A DNA stretch of 64,000 nucleotides from Thermanaerovibrio velox DSM 12556. Its GTDB lineage: Bacteria; Synergistota; Synergistia; Synergistales; Synergistaceae. Each line of letters begins with the position of its first letter. The stretch's first letter is position 1. The notes beneath the pieces are model-generated. The model had not been told where the DNA came from. It made no database searches and saw only the letters and a list, made by a program, of their open reading frames with translations. The stretch lies in assembly GCF_000237825.1 (NCBI RefSeq), contig NZ_CM001377.1, forward strand, positions 1,302,001 through 1,366,000, written 5' to 3'. A program made the translations under genes and the position numbers. Of this stretch, positions 50,992-60,411 are shown piece after piece.

Positions 50992-52185
50992 CTACCTCAT
51001 GGACTTCAAGATCTCAACGCCCTTCCTGACCTGAGGGTCCTTGGCAAGATCCCCCATGGGCTCCCCGGACACCTTCACGTCCGGGTTCAATCCCACCTTG
51101 TCTATCATGCGTCCCGAAGGGGTGTAGTACCGGGCGATGGTAACGTACATGCCCGCCCCATCGGGCAGGTTGAACAGGGTCTGAACGGACCCCTTGCCGA
51201 AGCTCTTGACCCCCACAAGCTTGGCCCTCCCATGATCCTTAAGGGCCCCTGCCACTATCTCCGAGGCACTGGCACTGCCCTCGTTGATGAGCACCACCAA
51301 AGGTCCCTTGAACTTAACCCTTCCGGAGGCGTACATGGCTTCGTTGGCCCTGTCAACCCTTCCCTTGGTGCTCACCACAAGATCCCCATCGTTCAGGAAG
51401 CAGGAGGCCACGTCCGCCGCGGCGTTAAGGAGTCCGCCGGGGTTGTTACGAAGATCCAAAACAATGCCCTTAGCCCCCTTGGAAGAGGCCCAAGCCACCG
51501 CCTCCGCCATCTCCTGCCCAGCGGTCTGGGTGAAATGGGCAAGCCTCACATAGGCGTACTTGTCCTTGAGCATCTCCTTCCGAACCGAACGGATCTTTAT
51601 GATCTCCCTGATGAGATCGAACTTAATTATCTCATCCTTGCCCTTGCGACGAACCCAAACGGTTACCTTCGTCCCCGCCGGGCCCCGGAGCATGTTGACC
51701 ACCTCATCCTGGTTCATCCCCACCACTATTTTGTCCCCAACCTTCACTATCTCATCCATGGGCTTAAGGCCCGCCCGCTCTGCAGGGGTGCCCTCCATGG
51801 GGCTTATGACCAGCACCTTGCCATCCCGCTGCCCCACGTACATGCCTACCCCTCCGTACTGACCCTCCATCTCTATGCTCTCTTCCTTAAGCTGGGAGGG
51901 ATCCACAAACCGGGTGTAGGGATCCCCGGCGGCGGCAACCATTCCCTTCATGGCCCCATAGAAAAGCTTCTGCTCCCCGGGCAGCTTGTCCGCATCAACA
52001 TGGTAAAGATCTATTATAGCCCTTGCCTGCCTGAGTATGGCCATGTTCCTGGGGGAGAAGGGGTCCTTGATGGAACCCTGCTGAATGCCATCCCCCGCCA
52101 TGGCAGCCATAACCCCCGTTACCGCCAAGGCCCCTATGATGACGCCCAATACAAGATCTCTGAAGCGTTTGAACAAGGATCTCAC
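50992..52185 (-). CDS. ctpA: S41 family C-terminal processing protease
   Basis: A 397-aa membrane-anchored serine protease. An N-terminal hydrophobic segment (LVLGVIIGALAVTGVMAAMAG) precedes a PDZ domain (about 85-175, with GGVGMYVGQRDGKVLVISPM) and the protease core, with Ser in NEGSASASEIVAGAL and Lys in GVKSFGKGSVQT. Such enzymes trim peptidoglycan hydrolases and other envelope proteins. GTG 52185 is chosen because GAAGGGAA lies just ahead and it places the membrane helix near the N-terminus; the frame is open from 52242. It follows the EnvC-like gene in the same direction. Confidence 0.93.
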   Translation of the reverse strand: MRSLFKRFRDLVLGVIIGALAVTGVMAAMAGDGIQQGSIKDPFSPRNMAILRQARAIIDLYHVDADKLPGEQKLFYGAMKGMVAAAGDPYTRFVDPSQLKEESIEMEGQYGGVGMYVGQRDGKVLVISPMEGTPAERAGLKPMDEIVKVGDKIVVGMNQDEVVNMLRGPAGTKVTVWVRRKGKDEIIKFDLIREIIKIRSVRKEMLKDKYAYVRLAHFTQTAGQEMAEAVAWASSKGAKGIVLDLRNNPGGLLNAAADVASCFLNDGDLVVSTKGRVDRANEAMYASGRVKFKGPLVVLINEGSASASEIVAGALKDHGRAKLVGVKSFGKGSVQTLFNLPDGAGMYVTIARYYTPSGRMIDKVGLNPDVKVSGEPMGDLAKDPQVRKGVEILKSMR

Positions 52186-52278
52186 ACTTCCCTTCGTCCT
52201 GCGCAGTGGAATGAATGTCAACGGGTAGACCCCCAGGCCCACACCGCCAGACCTTCTGGCAAACCCAGCTTCCGCGTT

Positions 52279-53481
52279 CTACTGCAGGTAACCCCTCGGG
52301 TTTGTGGCCTTCCCGTTGACCCGGACCTCAAAGTGAAGGTGCGGCCCCGTGGCAATGCCGGTGCTCCCAACCCTACCTATTACCTCTCCACGGCCAACCT
52401 TCTCTCCCTCGTTTACCTCTATCTTGGAAAGGTGGGCATACACGGTGGTTATATCACCCCCGTGGTCAAGTATTATCACCTGACCGTAACCTCTTAGCCA
52501 TCCGGCATACAACACCTCTCCGTTCTCCGCCGCCCTTACGGGATCCCCATGGTTGCCCGATATGTCTATCCCGGTGTGCATTATCCTGGTCCTGAAAACC
52601 GGGTGAACCCTTACCCCAAAGGAGCTTCGGATCTGCCCAACCACCGGCCAGGCGAGGCGTCCTCCCTTATAGTATATGACCTCTTTAGGCGCCGATGCCT
52701 TGATCTGGGCCGCCCGGGCCCGGGCCTCCGCAAGCCTTCGGCGCTTCTCCTCCATCAACCTGGTTATGGTGGAGTTTATGGCCTGCTCCATCCTCTGGTA
52801 CTCCTGAAGCTCCGCCAGGTGCAGGCTCTTCTCGCTCCTAACCCGTTTCAGCAGATCGTTCCTCCTGTCCGAGGCCACCTTCAGCCGATACTTGTTGTCC
52901 TGCAGGTCCTGGTTCTGCTTCTCCAGAAGTGCCCTCTGCTCCGCCAGCTCCCTGTGGGCCATGCTCAGCCGGGTCTTCCGGTCCGAGAGCTCCCTTATGA
53001 GCCGCTGGTCCTGATCCGCTATCCTACCCAAAAGATACGAGGTGGAAAGGGCATCCATCGCACCAGGAGCCGACAGGAGCAGGTTGAACTCCGCTATGCC
53101 GCCATACTTGTATATGGCCACCAGCCGGGCCTTGAGAAGCTCCTTAACGTAATCTATCCTGGTGGAGGTGTTCCGTATCTCCGACACCAGCTGCCTCATC
53201 CGTTCCTTCACCTTCTCACGCTGAAGGCTCAAAACCGATATGCGCTGTTCCGTCACCGCGATCTGCTGGGCCAAGGTCTCGATCTCCGAGATGACGTCCC
53301 TCTCCTTGCCCTCCATCTCCTTGACCTTCCTCTGGTGATAGGATATCTGGCTTTGAACCTGATTAAGCCTCTTCTCCTCCTGCTTTAGGCGCCTCTCTAG
53401 ATCGGAGGCCCCGGCGGCATAGGACCTTTCGCACAGGACCGCCAGCAGGGAAAAGGCTAGGAAGAACCGCTTAAACCCCAT
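52279..53481 (-). CDS. EnvC-like murein hydrolase activator, M23 peptidase domain
   Basis: A 400-aa exported protein. Signal peptide (RFFLAFSLLAVLCERSYA), then a long coiled coil (about 30-260) rich in Glu, Gln, Arg and Lys, then a C-terminal M23/LytM domain with SFGVRVHPVF, HTGIDIS and HLHFEVR. The zinc ligands (H and D of HTGID, H of HLHFE) are present, so it may cut peptidoglycan itself, unlike E. coli EnvC. It sits directly after ftsX, matching the known FtsEX-to-coiled-coil activation scheme. The start at 53481 is the ATG before the signal sequence; a longer start at 53502 has no clear site. Confidence 0.92.
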   Translation of the reverse strand: MGFKRFFLAFSLLAVLCERSYAAGASDLERRLKQEEKRLNQVQSQISYHQRKVKEMEGKERDVISEIETLAQQIAVTEQRISVLSLQREKVKERMRQLVSEIRNTSTRIDYVKELLKARLVAIYKYGGIAEFNLLLSAPGAMDALSTSYLLGRIADQDQRLIRELSDRKTRLSMAHRELAEQRALLEKQNQDLQDNKYRLKVASDRRNDLLKRVRSEKSLHLAELQEYQRMEQAINSTITRLMEEKRRRLAEARARAAQIKASAPKEVIYYKGGRLAWPVVGQIRSSFGVRVHPVFRTRIMHTGIDISGNHGDPVRAAENGEVLYAGWLRGYGQVIILDHGGDITTVYAHLSKIEVNEGEKVGRGEVIGRVGSTGIATGPHLHFEVRVNGKATNPRGYLQ

Positions 53482-53508
53482 GGTTCCCACCGTTCCAATC
53501 ATCCACGG

Positions 53509-54393
53509 CTAAAGGGGCTTAAGGGCCCTTCTGATGAAGCGCTCCACCGCCAGGAAGCTCGCGAAGAAGCTCACCAAGGCTCCCCCTCCCACCAGGACGC
53601 CACCAAGCCTCACGAGCAAGGAAGAGTCGTTCAAGAGCTCAAGGAAGGGCAGGAAGTCCTTGAGCCTCTCCACCGCTGCCCCGTAGGAGAAGGCTAGCAT
53701 CACGGAAGAGCAAAACGCCCCGAGGCTCCCCAAAAGGACCCCCTGTATTATGAAAGGCATGGCCACGAAAGACGGGGTGGCCCCCACCATGAGCATTATG
53801 GCGATCTCCTCCTCCTTGGAGTAGACCGCTATCCTTATGGTGTTGAAGAGGACGACACCGCTTGCCGCCACCGCCACCAGCAGGACCGCAAGGGAGAATC
53901 GGCCCGCGAACCTGGACAGCTTTGCCAGCTTCTCCGCCAGCTTGCCAGCGTACACCACATCTTGAACCTCGTCCACCGCAACCAGCTCCCTCGCCACGAT
54001 GGGGACCGACGAGGCCTTGTCCACCCAGACCTCCACGCTGGGAGGAAGGGGGTTCTCTCCCAACAGGGTTATTGCCTGGGCTTGGCTTCCCAGCCGGGCC
54101 TTCAGGCGCTCAAGCGCCTTGGCGGGGGTTATGACCTCCACGGCCCTCACGTGGGGCATTCGACGCACCCTCGCAGCAAACCCGTTAAGGTCCACGTTGG
54201 GGGAGACATAGGCCTGAATGGACAACTCCCCCTCCAGGTTCTTCACCACATGCCGGGTGTTAAGCACGAAGAGGATGCTGGATCCCATGAGGTAGAAGAC
54301 CGCGGCGGAGGTGAACAGGGTGAGAAAACTCAAACCCCAGTGCCGAAAGACCAGCCTTAAACCGTCCCTTATGGCATACCTAAAGCTCCCCAT
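53509..54393 (-). CDS. ftsX: Cell division protein FtsX
   Basis: A 294-aa permease-like protein with four membrane helices: one near the N-terminus (FLTLFTSAAVFYLMGSSILFV), then an extracytoplasmic domain (about 45-150), then three more from about 165 onward. Family features are ELSIQAYVSPNVD, PHVRAVEVITPAKALERLK and EEEIAIMLMVGATPSFVAMPF. With FtsE it senses ATP turnover to trigger wall hydrolases at division. It overlaps ftsE by 14 nt and precedes the EnvC-like gene. Confidence 0.94.
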   Translation of the reverse strand: MGSFRYAIRDGLRLVFRHWGLSFLTLFTSAAVFYLMGSSILFVLNTRHVVKNLEGELSIQAYVSPNVDLNGFAARVRRMPHVRAVEVITPAKALERLKARLGSQAQAITLLGENPLPPSVEVWVDKASSVPIVARELVAVDEVQDVVYAGKLAEKLAKLSRFAGRFSLAVLLVAVAASGVVLFNTIRIAVYSKEEEIAIMLMVGATPSFVAMPFIIQGVLLGSLGAFCSSVMLAFSYGAAVERLKDFLPFLELLNDSSLLVRLGGVLVGGGALVSFFASFLAVERFIRRALKPL

Positions 54394-55075
54394 CTATCTC
54401 GTACCTTCCCCTCTTTTCATCTCTAACCACTCGCCCCATCTTGAGTTCCACCACCCGCTGCCTATAGGAGTCCACCAGGTACTGGTTGTGGGTGGCCATG
54501 AGCACCGTGGTCCCCATGGCGTTTATGGATAGGATGAGCTGCATTATCTCTTCCGCGGTATGAAGGTCCAGGTTGCCCGTTGGCTCGTCCGCCAGCAGTA
54601 TGGACGGGGAGTTCACTATGGCCCTGGCTATCGCCACCCGCTGCTGCTCACCCCCTGAAAGCTGCGGTGGGTAGAGAAAACGGCGCCGCCAAAGGTTCAC
54701 CCGCTCCAAAACCTCGTCGGTCCTCTCCTTAACCTCCCTAGGCGGCATCCCAAGCACTTCGAGCACGAAGGCCACGTTCTCGAAAACGTTAAGATGCGGC
54801 AAAAGGCAGAAGTCCTGATAGATAACCCCCACGTCCCGCCGGAACAGCGAAAGATCCACACGGCTTATCTTCCGCAAACTGTACGAACCCACCATGACCT
54901 GACCCCTGGTGGGCATTACCTCCCTGGTTATGGTCCTCATCAAAGTGGTCTTCCCCGATCCGGTGGGACCTACCAGATATACGAACTCCCCCTTGGGGAT
55001 CTCAAGATAGACATCCTCCAGGGCGGTTATGTCCGGATGGAAGATCTTGGTCACCCCTGACAAACGAATATCCAT
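54380..55075 (-). CDS. ftsE: Cell division ATP-binding protein FtsE
   Basis: A 231-aa ABC ATPase. Seen: Walker [14 protein letters not shown]-loop [12 protein letters not shown], signature [15 protein letters not shown], Walker [13 protein letters not shown] and the switch His in [27 protein letters not shown] near the start is typical of FtsE. It overlaps ftsX, and follows the transketolase-like half gene by 6 bp, so division and that odd enzyme pair are in one transcript. Confidence 0.96.
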   Translation of the reverse strand: MDIRLSGVTKIFHPDITALEDVYLEIPKGEFVYLVGPTGSGKTTLMRTITREVMPTRGQVMVGSYSLRKISRVDLSLFRRDVGVIYQDFCLLPHLNVFENVAFVLEVLGMPPREVKERTDEVLERVNLWRRRFLYPPQLSGGEQQRVAIARAIVNSPSILLADEPTGNLDLHTAEEIMQLILSINAMGTTVLMATHNQYLVDSYRQRVVELKMGRVVRDEKRGRYEIDGEL

Positions 55076-55081
55076 GAAATG

Positions 55082-56023
55082 CTACCTCCTGCGCATGTTC
55101 AAAACCTGCACCGCCGCCCCAACTATCCTTCCGCTGGTGAGACCATAGTACTCCCGAAGCTCCTCATCGGACCCGCTTTGGCCAAACCGATCGTCTCCGC
55201 ACACAAGCCTAACCGGCACGGGATACTTGGAGGACAGGCACTGGCAGACCGCACTGCCGAGACCACCGAAAAGACTGTGCTCCTCCGCAACCACGCAGCA
55301 CCCGGTCCGCCTCACCGATGAAAGGACCACCTGTTCCGCCAGAGGCCTTACGGTGTAACAGTCTATTACCTCCGCGTCTATGCCCTGGCTCGAAAGCACC
55401 TGGGCGGCCTTTAATGCCTCGTGCACCATGATACCACAAGCACATATCGTGACCCCCTCCCCCTGGGTGAGCAGCCTAGCCCCCCCTATGGAGAAGTCCC
55501 CTTCGTCCAATCCGGTGAGATCCCGCAATGCCCGCCTGGTGAGCCTCATGTAGGAAGGGCCCTTCAAATCCACGGTAAGCCCTGTAAGCCTTCTGGTGGA
55601 TACCCCATCGCAGGGGACCAGAACCGGCATCCCCGGCATGGCGGTCATGAGGCCAAGGTCCTCCACCATCTGGCTTGGAGCCCCGTCGGGCCCCATGTCA
55701 AGCCCTCCGCAGGGGCTTACCAGGTGAACCTCCAATGACGGTATGGCCACCGAAGACCTTATGAGATCGTACGTCCTCCCCACCAGGAAGGGGCTGGAGG
55801 ATGACACGAACACCCTCTTGCCCCCCAAGGCCAGTCCGGCAGCGGTGAGCACCATCTCCTGCTCAGACATCCCCGCCACGAAGAACCTTCGGGGGTACAT
55901 GCTCTTGAACGCTCCGGACAGGGTGGGCTCCCTTGAATCCAGGACCACCAGATCCTCGATCTCCTCCCCCATGGCGCACAACGTCTCCTCGTAAGCGATC
56001 CACAGGGGGCTAGGTTCTCTCAT
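55082..56023 (-). CDS. Transketolase-like protein, C-terminal half, atypical
   Basis: A 313-aa protein matching the pyrimidine-binding and C-terminal domains of split transketolases. The Glu that activates TPP is kept in GMSEQEMVLTAAGLALGGK, and the overall order (SSPFLVGRTYDLIRSSV, GPDGAPSQMVEDLGLM, then CAVV-like C-terminal strands) fits. The usual DGATHQ reads DGAPSQ, so that His is absent. It pairs with the upstream N-terminal half, which has also lost its catalytic His residues. ATG 56023 has GGAGGAG about 8 nt upstream and overlaps the partner gene by 14 nt. Activity cannot be assumed. Confidence 0.83.
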   Translation of the reverse strand: MREPSPLWIAYEETLCAMGEEIEDLVVLDSREPTLSGAFKSMYPRRFFVAGMSEQEMVLTAAGLALGGKRVFVSSSSPFLVGRTYDLIRSSVAIPSLEVHLVSPCGGLDMGPDGAPSQMVEDLGLMTAMPGMPVLVPCDGVSTRRLTGLTVDLKGPSYMRLTRRALRDLTGLDEGDFSIGGARLLTQGEGVTICACGIMVHEALKAAQVLSSQGIDAEVIDCYTVRPLAEQVVLSSVRRTGCCVVAEEHSLFGGLGSAVCQCLSSKYPVPVRLVCGDDRFGQSGSDEELREYYGLTSGRIVGAAVQVLNMRRR

Positions 56024-56852
56024 CGGAAGGTCTCCTCCCATCTGATTCTATGGAGCTTATCGCCACGTCCACATCCTCCCGGGATAAGGGACCCCTGCAG
56101 GACGAACCGCCGGGCAGGAGAACCCCCCCGGCCTCCCGGGTCCTCAATATCACCGCCTTGGGCGAGTCTACCCCCATGATGGAACGGAAGGTGGCGTCCA
56201 TGGACATGAAATCATGTCCATCCCCCTCCGCCACGGTCCAGCCAAAGGACTCAAGCTTTGCCTTTATGGTGTCAACGCTGTCCACGGGACCCCACTGCTC
56301 CTTGCCGTGATCGGTAACGTTTATCACCGCCACCAGCCCACCAAGCCTCCTGAACGACGCGGAAAAGGCGGCCTCCCACACGGTCCCGTCTCGAAGCTCC
56401 CCATCTCCCATGAGGCAAAAGGTCCTGCAGGGCATTTTGTCCATCTGAAGCGACATGGACAACCCCACCGCCATACCCAACCCCATCCCCGACGGACCGG
56501 AAGGGGCATCCAAACCGGGTATCCTGCGGTACTCCGGGTTCCCCTGAAGAAGGGCCCCCAGACGACCGAAGCTCCAAAGCTCTTCCCGGCTGAAGAAACC
56601 GCGCCTTGCCAGTACGGCGTACAGCACCGGAGCGGCCCTACGTTTGCTCAGGATGAACCTGTCCCTCCTGAGGTCCCTGGGGTTTGACGGATCCACAGAA
56701 AGGGCCTCCCAATAAAGGTACACCAACAGGTCCGCCAAGGCCAATGAGGACTCCAAACATCCGACCTTGGCCAGGCCTATCATCCTCACCACGTCCTTGC
56801 GGACCTCCCGAGCTATGGATATGAGCTCCTTAGACCTTTCCTCACTCAACAC
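56010..56852 (-). CDS. Transketolase-like protein, N-terminal half, lacking canonical His residues
   Basis: A 280-aa protein with the layout of split transketolase N-terminal (TPP-binding) subunits: LSVDPSNPRDLRRDRFILSK, then LYAVLARRGFFSREELW, APSGPSGMGLGMAVGLSMSL and GDGELRDGTVWEAAF. Several family-defining residues differ: SGHPGG is replaced around VGCLES (Cys32), SKGHAA by SKRRAA (Arg72), LQGHP by LQGNP (Asn105), and the usual Mg-ligand Asn after GDG aligns with Thr180 (Asn178 is two residues away). Its substrate or activity must have changed, or it has become a structural or regulatory protein. GTG 56852 start, weak site, 6 bp after csaB. Confidence 0.82.
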   Translation of the reverse strand: MLSEERSKELISIAREVRKDVVRMIGLAKVGCLESSLALADLLVYLYWEALSVDPSNPRDLRRDRFILSKRRAAPVLYAVLARRGFFSREELWSFGRLGALLQGNPEYRRIPGLDAPSGPSGMGLGMAVGLSMSLQMDKMPCRTFCLMGDGELRDGTVWEAAFSASFRRLGGLVAVINVTDHGKEQWGPVDSVDTIKAKLESFGWTVAEGDGHDFMSMDATFRSIMGVDSPKAVILRTREAGGVLLPGGSSCRGPLSREDVDVAISSIESDGRRPSDERT

Positions 56853-56858
56853 GGCACA

Positions 56859-57896
56859 TCACCGCCCGCCCACAGGGTCCGGCTTCAATTTTAATTTTAA
56901 CAGCGCCGTCCCCATCGCATCCCTCAAAGCCTGGGCGGATTCCTCCAGAACCCCGGGATCTACCCCTTTCCCAAGGACTATATCCCCTTCCCCAACGTGT
57001 TTAGGGATCCCGAAGGCGTCTGCAAAGGACTCCACCTTCGGATCATAAGGCAAGGCCCCGCAGGGCAACCCAGAAAGGGCGGACAACACGACCCCGTGCA
57101 GCCTCATGGACAGAGATCCTCCAGCCCGGGACGCCATCTCCTCGAAGTCCCCAAGGGTCCTTAAAAGCTTCACCTGAGACCACCGTACCCCAAAGGTCTC
57201 AAGGTCCCTCAGGGGGATGAGATCCTCCTGAGCCATGGCGAACCCAACAGGGGAAAGGCCAGTGGCGCTGGCAAGCCTCATTATGGACCTGGCCAGTTTA
57301 GAAAGGTCAAACGACTTGGAGGGCCTCACGTTAACCAAAAGGTGCTCCTCCTTGGACCTTAGGACCGAGGGCCTTAGGGCCATCACTGGATCCGGAGCCA
57401 AAGCCGCCGCCCCTATGCCCATGGACTGAGCCATCGCCACGGAACGCCTGTCCCGGAACACCCTGACCTTACAGGCCCCAAGAGCCCTTTTAGCGAGGGC
57501 CCTTCCCAGGGCGGTTCGAAGGGGGCCCAAGGACTGGCCGAACGCCCAAGGGACTGCCCCGGCCCTCCTGGCAAGCCAGACCACCCCGGAGTAATACACG
57601 GGGCTCTTTATGCTTGTGACGTCCTGAAAGAGGCCTCCGCCGCCTAAAAGCAGCGTGCTGGCAGAACGCAGGAAGCCGCTGACCTTGCGGAGGCTCCAAC
57701 GGTTCTCCGCCCTGACGGACAGCTCCGCGGCAGTAACCTCCGGTGAAGCGGACAGAACACCTATGCGGGACCTCGGTATCCCGCATCCCTCCAGGAGCTC
57801 CACCAAGCCCCGGGCCAAGAGCTCATCCCCAAGGTTGCCAAACCCGTAGTAGCCGCACAGGACCACCTGAAGATCCCTTTCCCCCGGCCTCGTCAT
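56859..57896 (-). CDS. csaB: Polysaccharide pyruvyl transferase CsaB
   Basis: A 345-aa transferase that adds pyruvate from phosphoenolpyruvate to a secondary cell-wall polymer, which then holds S-layer proteins with SLH domains. Seen: VLCGYYGFGNLGDELL at the start, LLLGGGGLFQDVTS, FGQSLGPLRT and SMRLHGVVLSALSGLP. It overlaps the DUF5693 gene as ATGA. CsaB and DUF5693 are often adjacent in bacteria with S-layers, which supports such an envelope here. Confidence 0.94.
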   Translation of the reverse strand: MTRPGERDLQVVLCGYYGFGNLGDELLARGLVELLEGCGIPRSRIGVLSASPEVTAAELSVRAENRWSLRKVSGFLRSASTLLLGGGGLFQDVTSIKSPVYYSGVVWLARRAGAVPWAFGQSLGPLRTALGRALAKRALGACKVRVFRDRRSVAMAQSMGIGAAALAPDPVMALRPSVLRSKEEHLLVNVRPSKSFDLSKLARSIMRLASATGLSPVGFAMAQEDLIPLRDLETFGVRWSQVKLLRTLGDFEEMASRAGGSLSMRLHGVVLSALSGLPCGALPYDPKVESFADAFGIPKHVGEGDIVLGKGVDPGVLEESAQALRDAMGTALLKLKLKPDPVGGR

Positions 57897-59824
57897 GACC
57901 TTAACCTCCCGGCTCGGTAGTTAAACACGGCGCCAAGGGATACGAACAGCACAAGGCCTATAAGGCACCCGGTCCAAAGACCGTTGAAACCCCGCAACAA
58001 GGTCAACGGATAAGGGGTGTGAAGATGACAGAAGGAGTTGACCGCGGATGCGAAGGCCAGGGAGGACACAATCCGGAAAACCTCCTGAAGCCTTGGGACA
58101 ATTCCCCTGGCGGACAGCCAGGAGGTCACGAAAAGGCAGGGATACCCCAAGAGCTCCTTGGTCCTGGGACGGACCAGCAGCAACCGCTCCAACCACTCGC
58201 GGAAAGACAGCTCCCACTGGGGCACCAGGGCGGTGTTGTCGCTCCTTACCGCCATGAAGGCGAGGCCCGCCAGGAGAATACCGGCCACCATCAGTTCACC
58301 CCAAAGGGGAGGACGTTTCAGTATCTCCGCTCCCTCCGGGTATCTTCGCTTCAGCACATCGTTCAGGACCACCATGACCGGCGGCAGTACGAGGGTGAGC
58401 TTAACCCCTGAAAACACCTCAACCCTCAGCATGTACAGGCTGAAGCCGTACATGGCACCTATGGCGGTGCCAACCGCCAAAGCCACCGCGAAACCCCACA
58501 GGGCCCCCCTTAAGGGGCTCTTCTGGTCCAACGCCCTGAGGGCCGCCTCAGAGGCCCCCAAGGCCCCGAGGAGGGCCCCCATAAGCTTCATCGGGAAGCC
58601 CCCGGCGATGGAGGCCCCCAATGCAAGCAGCAGCGGAACCCCCAAGTATAAGGGGATCAGGCGGGGACTGTTCAACAGCCGGACCTCGGAGAAGCGGTTC
58701 AGCAGGGACATCATCACCGCCAGGAGCGCAAGGGCCGCACCAAACGGGGCTATGCGGGACCTTCCCACCGGCTGCTCCGCCGAAGGGAACCCCATAATAT
58801 ACCCCCGGGCCCTAAGGGAAGCGCTCAGCAGATCGAGGTCCTCGGTGAAGCTGCCAAGCCTCTCCCCTGGGTAAAGGTCATAGGGACGGACCAGAAGCAG
58901 CCTCACGGTCCTCTCGTGAACCGCCCGTACCATGCGCTCCACCAGCTGCTCCCTGGTTATGGACTTGGAGAAGACCTCGTCCTTGATCACGCTGTGAAGG
59001 GGTATGAGGTTAGGGAAGGCGGACTTGCCAGCCTGTACCATGCCGATCTGCTTCACGAACTCCGGCTGGGCCAGGAACATGGACTCCCCCCTTAGCAACG
59101 CCCCTAGGGGCTCCAGCTGGGGGTAGCCCGCCACGGTAAGTCCAGCGGGGAGTATGCCCCTTATGAGGTAACCGTGGGAGAGGAGGGTCTCTATCCCCGA
59201 AGCAACAGCCCCGCCACCAACACCTATGCAGGGAAGGGGACGGAACAAAACTGGGAAACCGAGCCGGCGGGCCAGCTCCAAGCCTTCGAAGTCCGGAACC
59301 AACCCCGAATCCAATAGGTCGGACATACCAAGGGACAGCAGGACCGCCAGGTACCCCGATGAGGACATCCTGGATGAGGCGGGGAACTTGGCGGATAGGT
59401 AAGGCATTGCCAGCCTCATGTTGGGGTCATCCGCGGAGGACCAAAGGACCGCTCTATCCTTGGGAACCCCCTGGACCGGCAATGGGAACGGCAGGTCCCG
59501 CACCGGGGAGAGCCTTAAGGAGCCAAACCCGGAGATCAGGTCCCGGCCGGTCAACTCCCCTACCAAAAGCCCGCTGAGCCCCTTGGCCCTAAGGGATTCA
59601 GCCAGCCCTGAGGGCGTGGCCCTACCTTCCCTGGCGAGGGAGACCAGGTCCCTGTACTCAAGCACTATGCCCACCTTGCGGTTCCCAACCTCCGCCCTCA
59701 CCCTGGGAAGAAGCGAGAAGAGGGACACACATAGGGAGGCCACCAGGAGGGCCACAAAGAAGGAACTGCCCCTTCCGTCCGCTGCCCCCCCCCGAAGCTG
59801 GCCACCCTTTGGGAAATGGATCAT
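57893..59824 (-). CDS. DUF5693 family membrane protein
   Basis: A 643-aa membrane protein. One N-terminal helix (FFVALLVASLCVSLFSLLP) is followed by a large extracytoplasmic domain (about 45-345) and then about eight hydrophobic helices (about 350-640). The context next to csaB, and the large outer domain plus membrane block, fit a role in secondary cell-wall polymer or S-layer anchoring, but the family has no established function. Start and stop overlap both neighbours by 4 nt. Confidence 0.85.
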   Translation of the reverse strand: MIHFPKGGQLRGGAADGRGSSFFVALLVASLCVSLFSLLPRVRAEVGNRKVGIVLEYRDLVSLAREGRATPSGLAESLRAKGLSGLLVGELTGRDLISGFGSLRLSPVRDLPFPLPVQGVPKDRAVLWSSADDPNMRLAMPYLSAKFPASSRMSSSGYLAVLLSLGMSDLLDSGLVPDFEGLELARRLGFPVLFRPLPCIGVGGGAVASGIETLLSHGYLIRGILPAGLTVAGYPQLEPLGALLRGESMFLAQPEFVKQIGMVQAGKSAFPNLIPLHSVIKDEVFSKSITREQLVERMVRAVHERTVRLLLVRPYDLYPGERLGSFTEDLDLLSASLRARGYIMGFPSAEQPVGRSRIAPFGAALALLAVMMSLLNRFSEVRLLNSPRLIPLYLGVPLLLALGASIAGGFPMKLMGALLGALGASEAALRALDQKSPLRGALWGFAVALAVGTAIGAMYGFSLYMLRVEVFSGVKLTLVLPPVMVVLNDVLKRRYPEGAEILKRPPLWGELMVAGILLAGLAFMAVRSDNTALVPQWELSFREWLERLLLVRPRTKELLGYPCLFVTSWLSARGIVPRLQEVFRIVSSLAFASAVNSFCHLHTPYPLTLLRGFNGLWTGCLIGLVLFVSLGAVFNYRAGRLRS

Positions 59825-60411
59825 AAGCTCACACCCCCAAGCTGATCTGAAAGGCTGAAGCCCATCTCCTCAAGGAGGCGGCTCAGCCTCAAGACCGGAA
59901 GCCCCACCACGTTGAAATAACATCCCTCGATCGATTCCACCAACATGGCCCCCTTGCCCTGGATAGCGTAGCTTCCCGCCTTGTCATCCCCCTCACCGGT
60001 GTTGATGTAGCAAGCGGCGTCCTCAGCCGAAAGGGGTCTGAACAGGACCCGGGTGGTCTCAACCCCCGATACGGATCTATCCCCCAGCACCAGGGACACT
60101 CCGGTGTGTACCCGGTGGGTCCTGCCCTGAAGGGCCATCAGCATCCTAAGCCCTTCGTCCCTGCCATTGGGTTTGCCGAATATCTGACCGTCCAGCTCGA
60201 CAACCGTGTCGGCCCCGATCACAAGGGCATCGGGGGCCCTCAAAGCCACGTCCCTGGCCTTCGCCAGGGACAGCCTGAGCACCATATCCTCCGGCGACTC
60301 TCCGGGAAGGGGTGACTCATCAACCTGGGATACCACCACTTGGAAGTTCCATCCCAACGCGGCGAGCAACTCCCTCCTCCGGGGACTGCCTGAGGCCAGT
60401 ATCAACCTCAT
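59821..60411 (-). CDS. maf: Maf-like nucleoside triphosphate pyrophosphatase
   Basis: A 196-aa Maf protein, hydrolysing dTTP, UTP or modified nucleotides to monophosphates. Seen: LILASGSPRRRELL at the N-terminus, VIGADTVVELDGQIFGKP with the metal-binding Asp, and DKAGSYAIQGKGAMLVESIEG. ATG 60411 overlaps the DUF4321 stop as ATGA; a TTG four codons earlier is too close to its site. It is part of the tightly packed leftward cluster. Confidence 0.94.
   Translation of the reverse strand: MRLILASGSPRRRELLAALGWNFQVVVSQVDESPLPGESPEDMVLRLSLAKARDVALRAPDALVIGADTVVELDGQIFGKPNGRDEGLRMLMALQGRTHRVHTGVSLVLGDRSVSGVETTRVLFRPLSAEDAACYINTGEGDDKAGSYAIQGKGAMLVESIEGCYFNVVGLPVLRLSRLLEEMGFSLSDQLGGVSL

Noticed and set aside
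50989-52497. Long plus-strand open frame of 502 codons opposite ctpA
   Set aside because: Rich in His, Pro, Gly and Leu without any domain, lies wholly antisense to a clear S41 protease gene, and has no ribosome binding site; a shadow of high-GC codon bias.
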